Origin: Mycoplasmatota bacterium | Lineage (GTDB): Bacteria; Bacillota_I; Bacilli_A; RF39; UBA660 | Assembly (NCBI GenBank): GCA_012727915.1 | Contig: JAAYGD010000001.1 | Span: forward strand, 1-34,762 | Direction: 5' to 3' | DNA: 34,762 nucleotides | Part shown: piece by piece, positions 1 to 11,168 of the stretch | Layout: each line of letters starts with the position of its first letter | Numbering within the stretch: the stretch's first letter is position 1 | Made by a program: the position numbers and the translations under genes | The notes under the pieces: generated by a model | The model's database searches: none | What the model was told of the DNA's origin: nothing | The model's input: the letters and a program-made list of their open reading frames with translations, nothing else

Positions 1-2170
1 CTGATTGTGCATCTGTACTTCCACTTATTGTTCCTGATACACTTGCTGCTTTTGTCCATGCTTCACTTACTGTTAATGTTGGTACACTTGGTGCTGTTGT
101 ATCTACTCTATTTGGTGGTGATGTACATGATGTTGTTAATCCAGCATTATTACTTATTAATACACTACATGTGCTTCCATTTGTTGCTCCTGTTACACAT
201 GACCCACCTGCTGTTGATATTCCTGATTGTGTATCCGTACTACTTGCTAATGTAAATGATTGTGTTCCACTTGCTTTCCATGGGCTTATACTTGGTGTCC
301 ACGTTCCACATACTGGTACTGATGTATCTACTCTTGTTACTGATGTTGGACTTGTTGTACTTGATGTTGATAATCCTACATTATTTGTTGCTGTTACATA
401 GTATTGATAACAATTTCCGCTTGCTACTGTTGATGTATATGGGCTTGTTTGTGTTCCTAAACTTGTCCATGCTCCATAAGCTCCACATGTTCCGTTTGTC
501 ATTGTTGCACTTCTTCTATATAATGTATAATTTGCCATTCCTGATTCTGAATCTGTTGCTGAGAACGTTACACTTTGTGTTGTACCTGTTATATATCCAT
601 TTGTATAAGATATTGCTACACTTGTTGGTGCTGTTCTATCTATTCTTACTACTTTTGATGTTGTTGTACTTGATGTTCCTGCTCCATTTATTGCTCTTAC
701 TGTTACTGTTGTTTGTCCTGCATTTGTTACTGTAAATGCTGTTCCTGTTGTCCATCCTAATGTTGTTGCTCCACTCATACTATATTCATATCTTAATATT
801 CCTGATTGTGCATCAACACTTCCATCTATTGTTCCTGATACACTTGCTGCACTTGTCCATGTTTCATTTACTGTTAATGTTGGTACGCTTGGTGCTGATG
901 TATCTACTCTTGTTGTTCCTGCTGGGCTTGTTGAACTATTAGATGTTAATCCAGCATTATTTCTTGCTAACACATAATATTGATAACAATTTCCACTTAC
1001 TACTGTTGATGTATATGGACTTGTTTGTGTTCCTAAACTACTCCATGCTCCATATGTTCCACACATATTATTTGTTAATGTTGCGCTTCTTCTATATACT
1101 GTATAATTTAATATTCCTGATATTGTATCACTTGATGAGAATGTTACACTTTGTGTTGTAACTGTTATATATCCGTTTGTATACGCTATTGTTGGTACTG
1201 CTGGTGCTGTTCTATCATATGTTACTAATCCTCCACTTGTTACATTTGTTTGTTCTAATCCTAAATTATTCCATATATCATAATAATTGCTTACATTTAC
1301 ACTTAATGATCCTTCAGTTAAAGCTGCTTCTGCTGCTGGTATTGTATATGTTGCTACTCTTGTATTTCCACTTCCTGTTACTGTTGCTGTTCTTCCTCCT
1401 ATTGTTACTGTTGGATCTGTTACACTCTTAGTAAATGTTAAATTTAATGTTACTGTATTTCCATTTATTGCGTACTTATTATTTGTTGTATTATTACTTA
1501 TTGCTACTGCTGTTGTTACCATTGGTGGTATTCCGTCATATACTATTACTGTTCTTGTTTCTGTATCTATTGTATCCCCCAAATTACTCTTTAAAACATA
1601 ATTAACTGTATAAGTACCTACTGTATTTATATCTATATCACTTGTTACTGTTACTCTATCTGTAGCCAAATTACCAAACTCATCGACTGCAATAAAACCC
1701 GGTTCTACATATACAGTTGGTTCATATATAGTATTTTGTCTCAAATAAAAAGGATTATCTCCTATTAAAGTAATAGTTGAAAAAACCAATTCACACATAT
1801 TTATATCTTCAAAAACTTGAACATTACCATTAAATTCTTTTAAAGCACAATAATTTTCTTTAAAAAGAGTAAAAGCTACTTGTCCTCTATCGTTTAAAAA
1901 AATAGTTCCAGAATCAGGTAAATCTCCAGTTACTTTGACATCTTCTTCTACAAAATTACCATCCACTATATTTATTATTTTATTTTCATAATCTTTTAAT
2001 ATAGAAGAACTTTCCAGTTTCCTAGCAATAGAATTAGAGGACGCTTCAAAAGCTCTTTCTTTGGAACCATCAATGATATTTAATACATTTGGTATAGCAA
2101 TTGCTAAAATTGTACCTAAAATTATTATTACAGATATTAGCTCTATTAAAGTAAAACCTTTTTTATTCAT
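1..2170 (-). CDS. Prepilin-like surface protein: type IV pilin N-terminal methylation motif fused to repeated Ig/FN3-like domains (partial, C-terminus beyond the left edge)
   Basis: Manual reverse-complement reading: ATG at 2168-2170 after SD-like AAGAGG; starts MNKKGFTLIELISVIIILGTILAIAIPNVLNIIDGSKERAFEASSNSIARKLESSS. The portions I translated are open down to position 2. Ser/Thr-rich repeats such as APTVPTIAYTNGYITVTTQSVTFSSSD and VNEAWTKAASVSGTISGSTDAQS. Not in the ORF track because it has no stop inside the window. Confidence 0.88.
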   Translation of the reverse strand, partial: MNKKGFTLIELISVIIILGTILAIAIPNVLNIIDGSKERAFEASSNSIARKLESSSILKDYENKIINIVDGNFVEEDVKVTGDLPDSGTIFLNDRGQVAFTLFKENYCALKEFNGNVQVFEDINMCELVFSTITLIGDNPFYLRQNTIYEPTVYVEPGFIAVDEFGNLATDRVTVTSDIDINTVGTYTVNYVLKSNLGDTIDTETRTVIVYDGIPPMVTTAVAISNNTTNNKYAINGNTVTLNLTFTKSVTDPTVTIGGRTATVTGSGNTRVATYTIPAAEAALTEGSLSVNVSNYYDIWNNLGLEQTNVTSGGLVTYDRTAPAVPTIAYTNGYITVTTQSVTFSSSDTISGILNYTVYRRSATLTNNMCGTYGAWSSLGTQTSPYTSTVVSGNCYQYYVLARNNAGLTSNSSTSPAGTTRVDTSAPSVPTLTVNETWTSAASVSGTIDGSVDAQSGILRYEYSMSGATTLGWTTGTAFTVTNAGQTTVTVRAINGAGTSSTTTSKVVRIDRTAPTSVAISYTNGYITGTTQSVTFSATDSESGMANYTLYRRSATMTNGTCGAYGAWTSLGTQTSPYTSTVASGNCYQYYVTATNNVGLSTSSTTSPTSVTRVDTSVPVCGTWTPSISPWKASGTQSFTLASSTDTQSGISTAGGSCVTGATNGSTCSVLISNNAGLTTSCTSPPNRVDTTAPSVPTLTVSEAWTKAASVSGTISGSTDAQS
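396..545. repeat. Intragenic repeat copy A (partner at ~971-1117) within the Ig/FN3-like CDS
   Basis: tattgataacaatttccgcttgctactgttgatgtatatgggcttgtttgtgttcctaaac... closely matches tattgataacaatttccacttactactgttgatgtatatggacttgtttgtgttcctaaac... near 977. Confidence 0.8.
971..1117. repeat. Intragenic repeat copy B (partner at ~396-545)
   Basis: Near-identical nucleotide stretch about 575 bp from copy A; encodes (Y)NYT(V/L)YRRSAT...CG.YGAWSSLGTQTSPYTSTV.SGNCYQYYV. Confidence 0.8.
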
Positions 2171-2227
2171 ATATTTACCTCTTATTATAAGTTAATAATA
2201 ACAAAAATATATAAACTTTTCAATAGT

Positions 2228-3490
2228 TTACAATATATTATTTATATTTAATAACATTATTTCTTTTAGTTTATTGATTTCTTCAATATTTCCTTTTTCT
2301 TTTATCAATAAATAATTAGATGAATGCCCAATTAAATATCCATCTTTATATGTTTCTGGAATAATAATTGCTTTTTTATTAATAAATTTATTTTTATAAT
2401 TGTTTTCCAATTCATTAGATAAATCTATTAATATTTTTGATCTTTTTCTCTTAGTTATTGAATCAATTTGATTTTGCATTAAAGCTGCTTTGGTTCCATT
2501 TCTTTTAGAATAAGGAAAAACATGTAATTTAGAAAAATTAATATCTCTTATTGTACTAACGGTTTCATTAAAATCTTCATCAGTTTCATTAGGGAAACCA
2601 ACAATAACATCAGTAGTAATAGAAATATCTGGCCTTATTTGTCTAATAACATCTATTTTGTTTTTAAAATAATTAACATCATATTTTCTTAACATATCTT
2701 TTAAAGTTTTATTACAACCGGATTGAATTGGAATGTGTAAGTGCTCCGCGATAATATCGATATCTTTTAAGCATTTTAAAAATTTATCATCTATTTCTGT
2801 TATTTCTATTGATGATAATCTTATTCTTTTTAAATTATCTATTTTACTTAAATTAATTAATACATCTGATAAATCATTTATTCCTTTTTCTTTGCCATAA
2901 TGACCTGTATGAATACCCGTTAATACTATTTCCTTATACCCATTATGAACTAATTTAGTTACTTCATTTATAATATCATCCATATCTTTTGATCTAATAT
3001 TTCCTCTTGCATAAGGAATTATGCAGTAAGAACAATAATTATTGCATCCATCTTGAATTTTAACAAAAGCTCTTGTTTTAGTATTAAAATTATCTATTGA
3101 CATATTTTCAAAATTACATTTATATATATCTTCAATTTTATATATTTGTTTTTTATTTTTGATATAATCTTCAACTAATTCCACTATTTTAGATTTATTA
3201 GATGTCCCAATTATTATATCTATTCCATCAATATTTATTTCTTTATTAACTTGAGAATAACATCCTACCAATGCTAAGGTAGAATTAGGATAATTATTTT
3301 TTATATGATTTATAGTCTTTCTTGTTTTTATATCAGCATTATTTGTAACCGTACAAGAATTAATTACATAAATATCAGCATATTCTTTAAATTCTACTAA
3401 AGAATATCCTTTTTCTTTAAATTTACTCATCATTACTTCAGTTTCATATAAATTAACTTTACATCCCAAAGTATAAAAAGCTACTTTCAT
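2228..3490 (-). CDS. mtaB: tRNA (N6-threonylcarbamoyladenosine(37)-C2)-methylthiotransferase MtaB
   Basis: MiaB-family layout: N-terminal YTLGCKVNLYETE, radical SAM motif CNNYCSYCIIPYARG, IQSGCNKTLKDMLRKY, C-terminal TRAM-like end. Confidence 0.9.
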   Translation of the reverse strand: MKVAFYTLGCKVNLYETEVMMSKFKEKGYSLVEFKEYADIYVINSCTVTNNADIKTRKTINHIKNNYPNSTLALVGCYSQVNKEINIDGIDIIIGTSNKSKIVELVEDYIKNKKQIYKIEDIYKCNFENMSIDNFNTKTRAFVKIQDGCNNYCSYCIIPYARGNIRSKDMDDIINEVTKLVHNGYKEIVLTGIHTGHYGKEKGINDLSDVLINLSKIDNLKRIRLSSIEITEIDDKFLKCLKDIDIIAEHLHIPIQSGCNKTLKDMLRKYDVNYFKNKIDVIRQIRPDISITTDVIVGFPNETDEDFNETVSTIRDINFSKLHVFPYSKRNGTKAALMQNQIDSITKRKRSKILIDLSNELENNYKNKFINKKAIIIPETYKDGYLIGHSSNYLLIKEKGNIEEINKLKEIMLLNINNIL

Positions 3491-3520
3491 ATTTCCTCCA
3501 CAAAAAAACTTATACTATAA

Positions 3521-4042
3521 TTATAAGTTCTTTCTAAATTCTTTCAAACTTTTTAAAAAAGTTTCATTTATATCATAATCAGGAACTTTATAAGACTCCT
3601 CTTTAGGAATAGTAACATTCGAATTTGGAGTGGTTCCTTTTAATAATTCTTCATAACTAATAACCGCAGTTTTTTCTTGTTCATCTTCATATATATCAGT
3701 AACATCTTCATTAACATCATATGTTACTTTTTTAATTTCATCTACAATCTTTTTTAAATCTTTAGTTTTTTCATTAGATTCATCAATAGAAATATCAACA
3801 TTTGTAGATTTTTTTATTTCTTCTAACTTTTTTTCATCTTCTTTAATTAATTTCAATTGTTTATTTTCTATTATTTGCTTAGTATTATTTTGTAATACAG
3901 CCATTACAATCAATACTATCAATATTAAAAATAATAATAAAACAACATAAAAAACTAATTTACCAACTTCGTTTAATCTGTCGTAAAAAGAACTAAAGTT
4001 TAGTATATAAATATTAAGTATATTCATATTAACTCCTATCAA
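3521..4042 (-). CDS. Uncharacterised single-pass membrane protein with acidic/charged soluble region (likely start at 4027)
   Basis: ORF with TM segment KLVFYVVLLLFLILIVLIVMAVL followed by a Glu/Lys-rich region. TAGGAG SD precedes the internal ATG (MNILNIYIL). Confidence 0.65.
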   Translation of the reverse strand: MIGVNMNILNIYILNFSSFYDRLNEVGKLVFYVVLLLFLILIVLIVMAVLQNNTKQIIENKQLKLIKEDEKKLEEIKKSTNVDISIDESNEKTKDLKKIVDEIKKVTYDVNEDVTDIYEDEQEKTAVISYEELLKGTTPNSNVTIPKEESYKVPDYDINETFLKSLKEFRKNL

Positions 4043-4198
4043 TATAATTTTATCATAAATACAAATTAATAAAACTATTTTTTTACCCAGTTTACATCTT
4101 CAAATACATTATATATTATAAAAATATTATTATCAACTTTAATTGAAAAAAAACATTTTATTTGATATACTTTAATATAAGAATAAAGGAGTTTTTTT

Positions 4199-5170
4199 AT
4201 GGTAGAAAATTTATTTGATGAAACAGAACTAAATAATGTTGCTAATAGTAGTACGTCTATAAGTAAAAACTTTAAAATGATAGATAGATACGGCGAAATA
4301 TTAACTGATAAAGAATATATTACAGATCCCGCAATAGCAAGAGATGAAGAAATAAAAAAAACTATGCTTACTCTTTTCACTCCAGAAAAATCTCCTGTTT
4401 TAGTAGGTAAACCTGGTATTGGTAAAACCGCTATTGTTGAAGGTATAGCATATAGAATTCAAAGAAATGAAGTTCCTGATGCATTAAAAGGTTTTAAAAT
4501 TATAAAAATAAATGCTGTAGCAATGGTTGGAAGTATAGTAAGTGAAGGCAATCAAGATGCTAAGGTTCAATTATTAATCGAAGAAATAGAACAATTGAAT
4601 AAAACAATATTATTTATTGATGAAACTCACACTTTAGTTGGAAATAAAGAAAATGGTGGACTTGATTTTGCAAATATATTTAAACCTTCTTTATCAAGAG
4701 GAGACATAAAAATGATAGGAGCTACCACTACAGATGAATTTGATTATTACATAGTAAAAGATAAAGCTTTCTTAAGAAGATTAGAAAGAATTGATATATT
4801 AGAACCTAATGCAGAAATGACACTTAAAATATTAATGGGAACATTACCTAAAATTGAAAAAACAACAGGAGCAAAATTTAATTACTCTTCATTTATTACA
4901 GAACAAGTAATGAAGTTTATCGTAGATATGACTAAAGAATACAATAGAATATTTGAATCAGCTTCTAGATATCCAGATGTATGTTTTGTAATTATTACTA
5001 AAATGTTCTCTTTTGCTATCTTTGATAATAGCAACGAAGTTAAATTTAAACATATATGGGAAGCAGTTAAAAATACAAATACAGTTTATCCTGATGTAAT
5101 AAAAAAATATACTGAAATATTTAAAATTCAATTTAAAAGAGAATTAGAAGAAGAAAATGTTATAATATAA
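4199..5170 (+). CDS. Standalone AAA+ ATPase related to the ClpA/ClpB first AAA module
   Basis: Walker A GKPGIGKTA, Walker B TILFIDETHTLVG, sensor/Arg-finger region MIGATTTDEFDYYIVKDKAFLRRLERIDILEP. Preceded by AAAGGAG. No second AAA module. Confidence 0.85.
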   Translation: MVENLFDETELNNVANSSTSISKNFKMIDRYGEILTDKEYITDPAIARDEEIKKTMLTLFTPEKSPVLVGKPGIGKTAIVEGIAYRIQRNEVPDALKGFKIIKINAVAMVGSIVSEGNQDAKVQLLIEEIEQLNKTILFIDETHTLVGNKENGGLDFANIFKPSLSRGDIKMIGATTTDEFDYYIVKDKAFLRRLERIDILEPNAEMTLKILMGTLPKIEKTTGAKFNYSSFITEQVMKFIVDMTKEYNRIFESASRYPDVCFVIITKMFSFAIFDNSNEVKFKHIWEAVKNTNTVYPDVIKKYTEIFKIQFKRELEEENVII

Positions 5171-5187
5171 ATTATAAGGAGAAATTT

Positions 5188-5442
5188 CTGAAAAATGAAG
5201 AATTAATTGATACAATAGCTCTTGAGTCTGCAAAAATTTATATAGCTGATCAAATAGGACTAAAGAATGAACAAAGAAATGCACCTTATGGTGAACATAG
5301 ACCAGACCAATCAATATTTGAGGGCCGTTATGCTGATCCAGAATTAATTGCAGAAAAAATGTTAGAAGTTTATCGTTATACAAGAGAAAAACTAAAAAAA
5401 ATAGTTACTATAGATCAAAACAATACACCCAAAATATATTAG
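5188..5442 (+). CDS. Small 84-aa uncharacterised protein, probable CTG start, co-directional with the AAA+ ATPase
   Basis: Manual reading: AAGGAG-AAATTT-CTG then open frame LKNEELIDTIALESAKIYIADQIGLKNEQRNAPYGEHRPDQSIFEGRYADPELIAEKMLEVYRYTREKLKKIVTIDQNNTPKIY* ending at TAG 5440-5442. Protein-like composition, but no ATG/GTG/TTG start. Confidence 0.6.
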   Translation: MKNEELIDTIALESAKIYIADQIGLKNEQRNAPYGEHRPDQSIFEGRYADPELIAEKMLEVYRYTREKLKKIVTIDQNNTPKIY

Positions 5443-5458
5443 AAATTAATATTAAATA

Positions 5459-5482
5459 AAAAACTATCAATTGATAGTTTTT
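5459..5482. terminator. Bidirectional intrinsic terminator between the small plus-strand ORF and dnaJ
   Basis: Perfect palindrome AAAAACTATCAA/TTGATAGTTTTT followed by T-rich sequence; overlaps the dnaJ stop codon. Confidence 0.75.
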
Positions 5483-6593
5483 ATTTTGTTTTTTTAAGAT
5501 AATTATTATATCTATTAAATTTTTCGTTTTCTAAATCAGTATTAGATAAATCGTTAATTAATTCTCTTTGTTTTCTATCTAATTTAGTAGGAGTTATGAC
5601 TTTTACTATTACAAACATATCTCCTTTTCTTTTTGTTTGAACATTTTCAATTCCTTTTCCTTTTATTCTGTGTCTATCTTCGTTTTGAGTTCCTGCTGGT
5701 ATTGATAATATAACATTACCATAAACTGTTGGAACTTCTTTTTTGCATCCTAATATGGCATCTGTAATTGTAATAGGTAAATCTATATATATATCATCTT
5801 CTTCTCTATAATAAAATTCATGTGGTTTAACTTTAAATTCTATATATACATCTCCATTTGGACCACCATTTACTCCAACTTCTCCTTTACCCGCTACTCT
5901 TAATTGATTTCCATTATCTATACCAGGTGGTAAAGTAACTTTTATTTTTTTGTTCTTTTTTACTATTCCTTTTCCATAACAGGCTGAACAAACCTTATCA
6001 TATGATTCTCCACTTCCTCCACAAACATTACAAGTAGTTCTTGTTTGAAAAGATCCTAATATAGTTCTTTGCTCTTGGATTATAGTACCTCTTCCCCCAC
6101 ATTTAGAGCAAGTATTTATACCATGTCCACCTTTTCCGTCACACGCTTCGCATTCTTCATAAGTATCTATTTCTATTTCCTTCTCAGAACCAAACACTGA
6201 TTCCTCAAATGTTATTGTCATAGATACACTAACATCTCTACCCTTTTTTCTTCTATTAGAAGTTGTATTATAACCACCAAATCCAAAAGAAGAACCAAAA
6301 ATATCTGAAAATATATCTCCAAAATCGAAATCATTTGGATTAAATCCACCATTAAAACCACCGGCACCATTATTAAATGCTTGATGTCCATATTGATCAT
6401 ATTGTGTTTTCTTTTCTTTATCAGATAAAACTGCATAAGCTTCTTGAATTTCTTTAAACTTAGCTTCAGCATCCTTCTCTTTACTTACATCTGGATGATA
6501 TTTTTTTGCAAGCTTTTTAAATGCTGATTTTATTTCATCTTCAGATGCACCCTTAGATATTCCTAATGTTTCATAATAATCTTTTTTGTTCAT
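5481..6593 (-). CDS. dnaJ: Chaperone protein DnaJ
   Basis: J domain with HPD ([29 protein letters not shown]), Gly/Phe-rich region, four CxxCxGxG-type zinc motifs. Confidence 0.97.
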   Translation of the reverse strand: MNKKDYYETLGISKGASEDEIKSAFKKLAKKYHPDVSKEKDAEAKFKEIQEAYAVLSDKEKKTQYDQYGHQAFNNGAGGFNGGFNPNDFDFGDIFSDIFGSSFGFGGYNTTSNRRKKGRDVSVSMTITFEESVFGSEKEIEIDTYEECEACDGKGGHGINTCSKCGGRGTIIQEQRTILGSFQTRTTCNVCGGSGESYDKVCSACYGKGIVKKNKKIKVTLPPGIDNGNQLRVAGKGEVGVNGGPNGDVYIEFKVKPHEFYYREEDDIYIDLPITITDAILGCKKEVPTVYGNVILSIPAGTQNEDRHRIKGKGIENVQTKRKGDMFVIVKVITPTKLDRKQRELINDLSNTDLENEKFNRYNNYLKKTK

Positions 6594-6612
6594 TCTTCCT
6601 CCAACCTAAGAA

Positions 6613-6630
6613 AAGAGTATTGCTACTCTT
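6613..6630 (-). terminator. Intercistronic hairpin between dnaK and dnaJ (possible attenuator/processing site)
   Basis: AAGAGTA-TTGC-TACTCTT inverted repeat; on the minus strand it is followed by TTTCTT. Confidence 0.5.
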
Positions 6631-6635
6631 ATTTT

Positions 6636-8942
<2,307 letters not shown>

Positions 8943-8946
<4 letters not shown>

Positions 8947-9938
8947 TCCCTCTCAATCTTCTTCTTTACATAATCTAAATAACTAACTACCTTATCGTAT
9001 TCCATTCTTTTTGGACCTATAATCGCAATAGTACCTTCTTCTCCATTAATATTATATTTTGTCTTTATCATAGTAACATCTGAATCTATATTACTTTCAT
9101 CTCCAATATAAATATTAATACCATCTTTGGTTTCTTCAACAGTATGTATTAAATCTTCATCATTTAATTTTTTAATTATTTTTCTCATTTTTTCAGAATC
9201 ATCAAATTCTGGTTGAGATAACATATTAGTTTTAACCGATACATTATAATTATTAGATTTTTGAGTAAATTCATTAAATGCATCATAAAATATGTTATAT
9301 ATAGCTTCATGTTGTTTAATATAATTACCTATTATAGGTTTAATTTCAAACTCTAATTTTTCACTTACTTCATCAATTGGAGTTCCTATTAACAAACTAT
9401 TAATCAAATCTACCATTTTTTTTATTTCTTCAACAGATAAGTTTTTTCCTATATTAATAGACTTATTCTCTACATGACCTTTATCTGTTATTATGATTGC
9501 TACAAGCGAAAACTCACTAATAGGTATTACTTCAATTTTTTTTAATTTATTATCAGCTGAGGATTTTCCCAAAACTATAGAAGTATAAGATGTCATATCT
9601 GATATAATTTCCATACTCTTAGTTATAGCGTCAGTTAATATCAATTTATTATTCTTAAATATTGTTTGTAATTTTAAAACTTCTTCTCCAGTCATTTCTT
9701 TAGGTTTCATTAATTCATCAACATAATATCTATAACCTTTTTCACTAGGTATTCTTCCTGAAGAAGTATGAGTCTTTTCTAAATAACCTAAATCTTCTAA
9801 ATCAGCCATATCATTTCTTATTGTTGCTGATGAACAATCTAATTCATCACATAAAGATTTTGATCCAACTGGTTTTACAGTTTTAATATATTCTTCAACT
9901 ATTTTTTTTAATAATTCTTTTTGTCTATTAGTAATCAA
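8943..9938 (-). CDS. hrcA: Heat-inducible transcription repressor HrcA (TTG start)
   Basis: N-terminal winged helix MITNRQKELLKKIVEEYIKTVKPVGSKSL..SSATIRNDMADLEDLGYLEKTHTSSGRIPSEKGYRYYVD. GAGGAGGTG SD before TTG. TGA stop overlaps the grpE start. Confidence 0.96.
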
Positions 9939-9966
9939 TATGCCACCTCCTCAACCAAACAATATG

Positions 9967-9995
9967 ATTATATTATATCTTTTTAGCAATGTCAA
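9967..9995 (-). promoter_or_regulatory. Sigma-A-type promoter of hrcA-grpE-dnaK(-dnaJ): TTGACA-N17-TATAAT
   Basis: Minus strand TTGACATTGCTAAAAAGATATAATATAAT: -35 at 9990-9995, 17-nt spacer, -10 at 9967-9972. Confidence 0.9.
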
Positions 9996-10009
9996 TAGAA
10001 GAGTGCTAA
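9983..10009 (-). promoter_or_regulatory. CIRCE operator (HrcA binding site)
   Basis: Minus strand TTAGCACTC-N9-CATTGCTAA; consensus TTAGCACTC-N9-GAGTGCTAA, with 2 mismatches in the distal half-site. Confidence 0.93.
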
Positions 10010-10010
10010 A

Positions 10011-10035
10011 AAAGAAATATTATTCATATTTCTTT
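10011..10035 (-). terminator. Intrinsic terminator after rnfD
   Basis: AAAGAAATAT-TATTC-ATATTTCTTT inverted repeat; on the minus strand followed by TTTTTT. Confidence 0.65.
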
Positions 10036-10061
10036 CTAAACAATTTAATTTACTTATTATT

Positions 10062-11168
10062 TTATATGGTTCTAGACACAAAATAAGATACTATAACCGC
10101 AAATATTACTCCTATAAGGACAAATATATAACCATAATTACTATCTTGTTTTGATTTAACTCCCAATCTATCTAACAATAGAACTAATATATTCATTAAT
10201 ATTACTGCTACTAATATTCTTTCTGGATTATCAGTTAAAAATCTAACGCATACAGTTAACACCCCTAACCCCAATCCATATAGTATTTGACCAACACTAG
10301 TAGTTGGTGTAGTTACAGGGTCTGTCATAAATACAGCTATAAACAATAAACTTCCACTTAATAAATTAAATATTGGGAACCATATTCCCTCTCCATGATT
10401 AGAAGCAATCATAAACGTCATAATAAATACTGTAAGCAAATATGATAATGTTACTTTCCATTTAATTACTTTTAATATAGAAAGAAATACAAAAGATAAT
10501 AATATCAAAAATGCATTTGTTGTTCCTATGCTTCCAGGAACTGTTCCAAATAGAAAATTAAATAAATTACCATAAGGAGAAACTAAATTATTATAATTTA
10601 TTGATGTATAATCTAAAGTAACTACTGAAGAATATTTTTCAAGTTCTAATGGATTCAAATAATTAGAAAAATTTGATAATAAACTTCCAAATAATAATAT
10701 TATAATTACATATCCTAATGCTGCAGGATTAAAAAGATTTTCTCCAAAACCGCCATATATCATTTTTCCAAATAAAGTTGCAACTATAGCTCCTAATATT
10801 ACAACATATATTGGAACATTTATTGGTAACAATAGAGATAAAAATAAGCCCGGAATAATTGAATAAAACGGCAAATTCTTTTTATATCCCAATCTATTAC
10901 TTTCAATCTTTAAATATATTCTTTCAGTAAAGAAAGAAGTTATACAAGCTACAATAATTACTATTAAAGGATAAAATACATCTAATAGAGGGTATTTATT
11001 TTCTATAAATACTAAAAACACATTCTTATAAACCGAAAACAACAATAATGGAATTAATACCAATAATAGTCTTTTATAAATTAAATCTGTAGAATCTTCA
11101 TCTCTAATATGAGGTCCACTATCAATCGCATATTTCATACTATCTACTCCTTTTAGCTTTCTTAACAA
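10062..11168 (-). CDS. rnfD: RnfD/NqrB-family electron transport membrane subunit
   Basis: Polytopic protein. KMIYGGFGENLFNPAALGYVIIILLFG, PGSIGTTNAFLILLS (flavinylation-type region), VFMTDPVTTPTTSVGQILYGLGLG. Adjacent to rnfC. Confidence 0.9.
   Translation of the reverse strand: MLRKLKGVDSMKYAIDSGPHIRDEDSTDLIYKRLLLVLIPLLLFSVYKNVFLVFIENKYPLLDVFYPLIVIIVACITSFFTERIYLKIESNRLGYKKNLPFYSIIPGLFLSLLLPINVPIYVVILGAIVATLFGKMIYGGFGENLFNPAALGYVIIILLFGSLLSNFSNYLNPLELEKYSSVVTLDYTSINYNNLVSPYGNLFNFLFGTVPGSIGTTNAFLILLSFVFLSILKVIKWKVTLSYLLTVFIMTFMIASNHGEGIWFPIFNLLSGSLLFIAVFMTDPVTTPTTSVGQILYGLGLGVLTVCVRFLTDNPERILVAVILMNILVLLLDRLGVKSKQDSNYGYIFVLIGVIFAVIVSYFVSRTI

Noticed and set aside
1-1200. Possible CRISPR or satellite array from the visibly repetitive DNA
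   Set aside because: Repeats are imperfect, coding, in one long open frame and unevenly spaced; no constant repeat/unique spacer pattern.
7-1601. Plus-strand ORFs (MHLYFHLLF..., MIVFHLLSM..., MLFLLSILM..., MLIQHYFLL..., MYTLLLVLL..., MLTFTLND...) as real hydrophobic proteins
   Set aside because: They are antisense to the continuous minus-strand prepilin-Ig/FN3 CDS; Leu/His/Tyr-rich translations are a by-product of its repeat composition.
4075-4380. Minus-strand 101-aa ORF
   Set aside because: Overlaps the well-supported AAA+ CDS on the plus strand and its promoter/SD region; no protein-like motifs.
5144-5383. Minus-strand 79-aa ORF
   Set aside because: Antisense to the end of the AAA+ gene and the CTG-start ORF, which has an SD and better protein-like composition.
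6218-6472. Second minus-strand ORF (84 aa) inside dnaJ
   Set aside because: Alternate frame within dnaJ.
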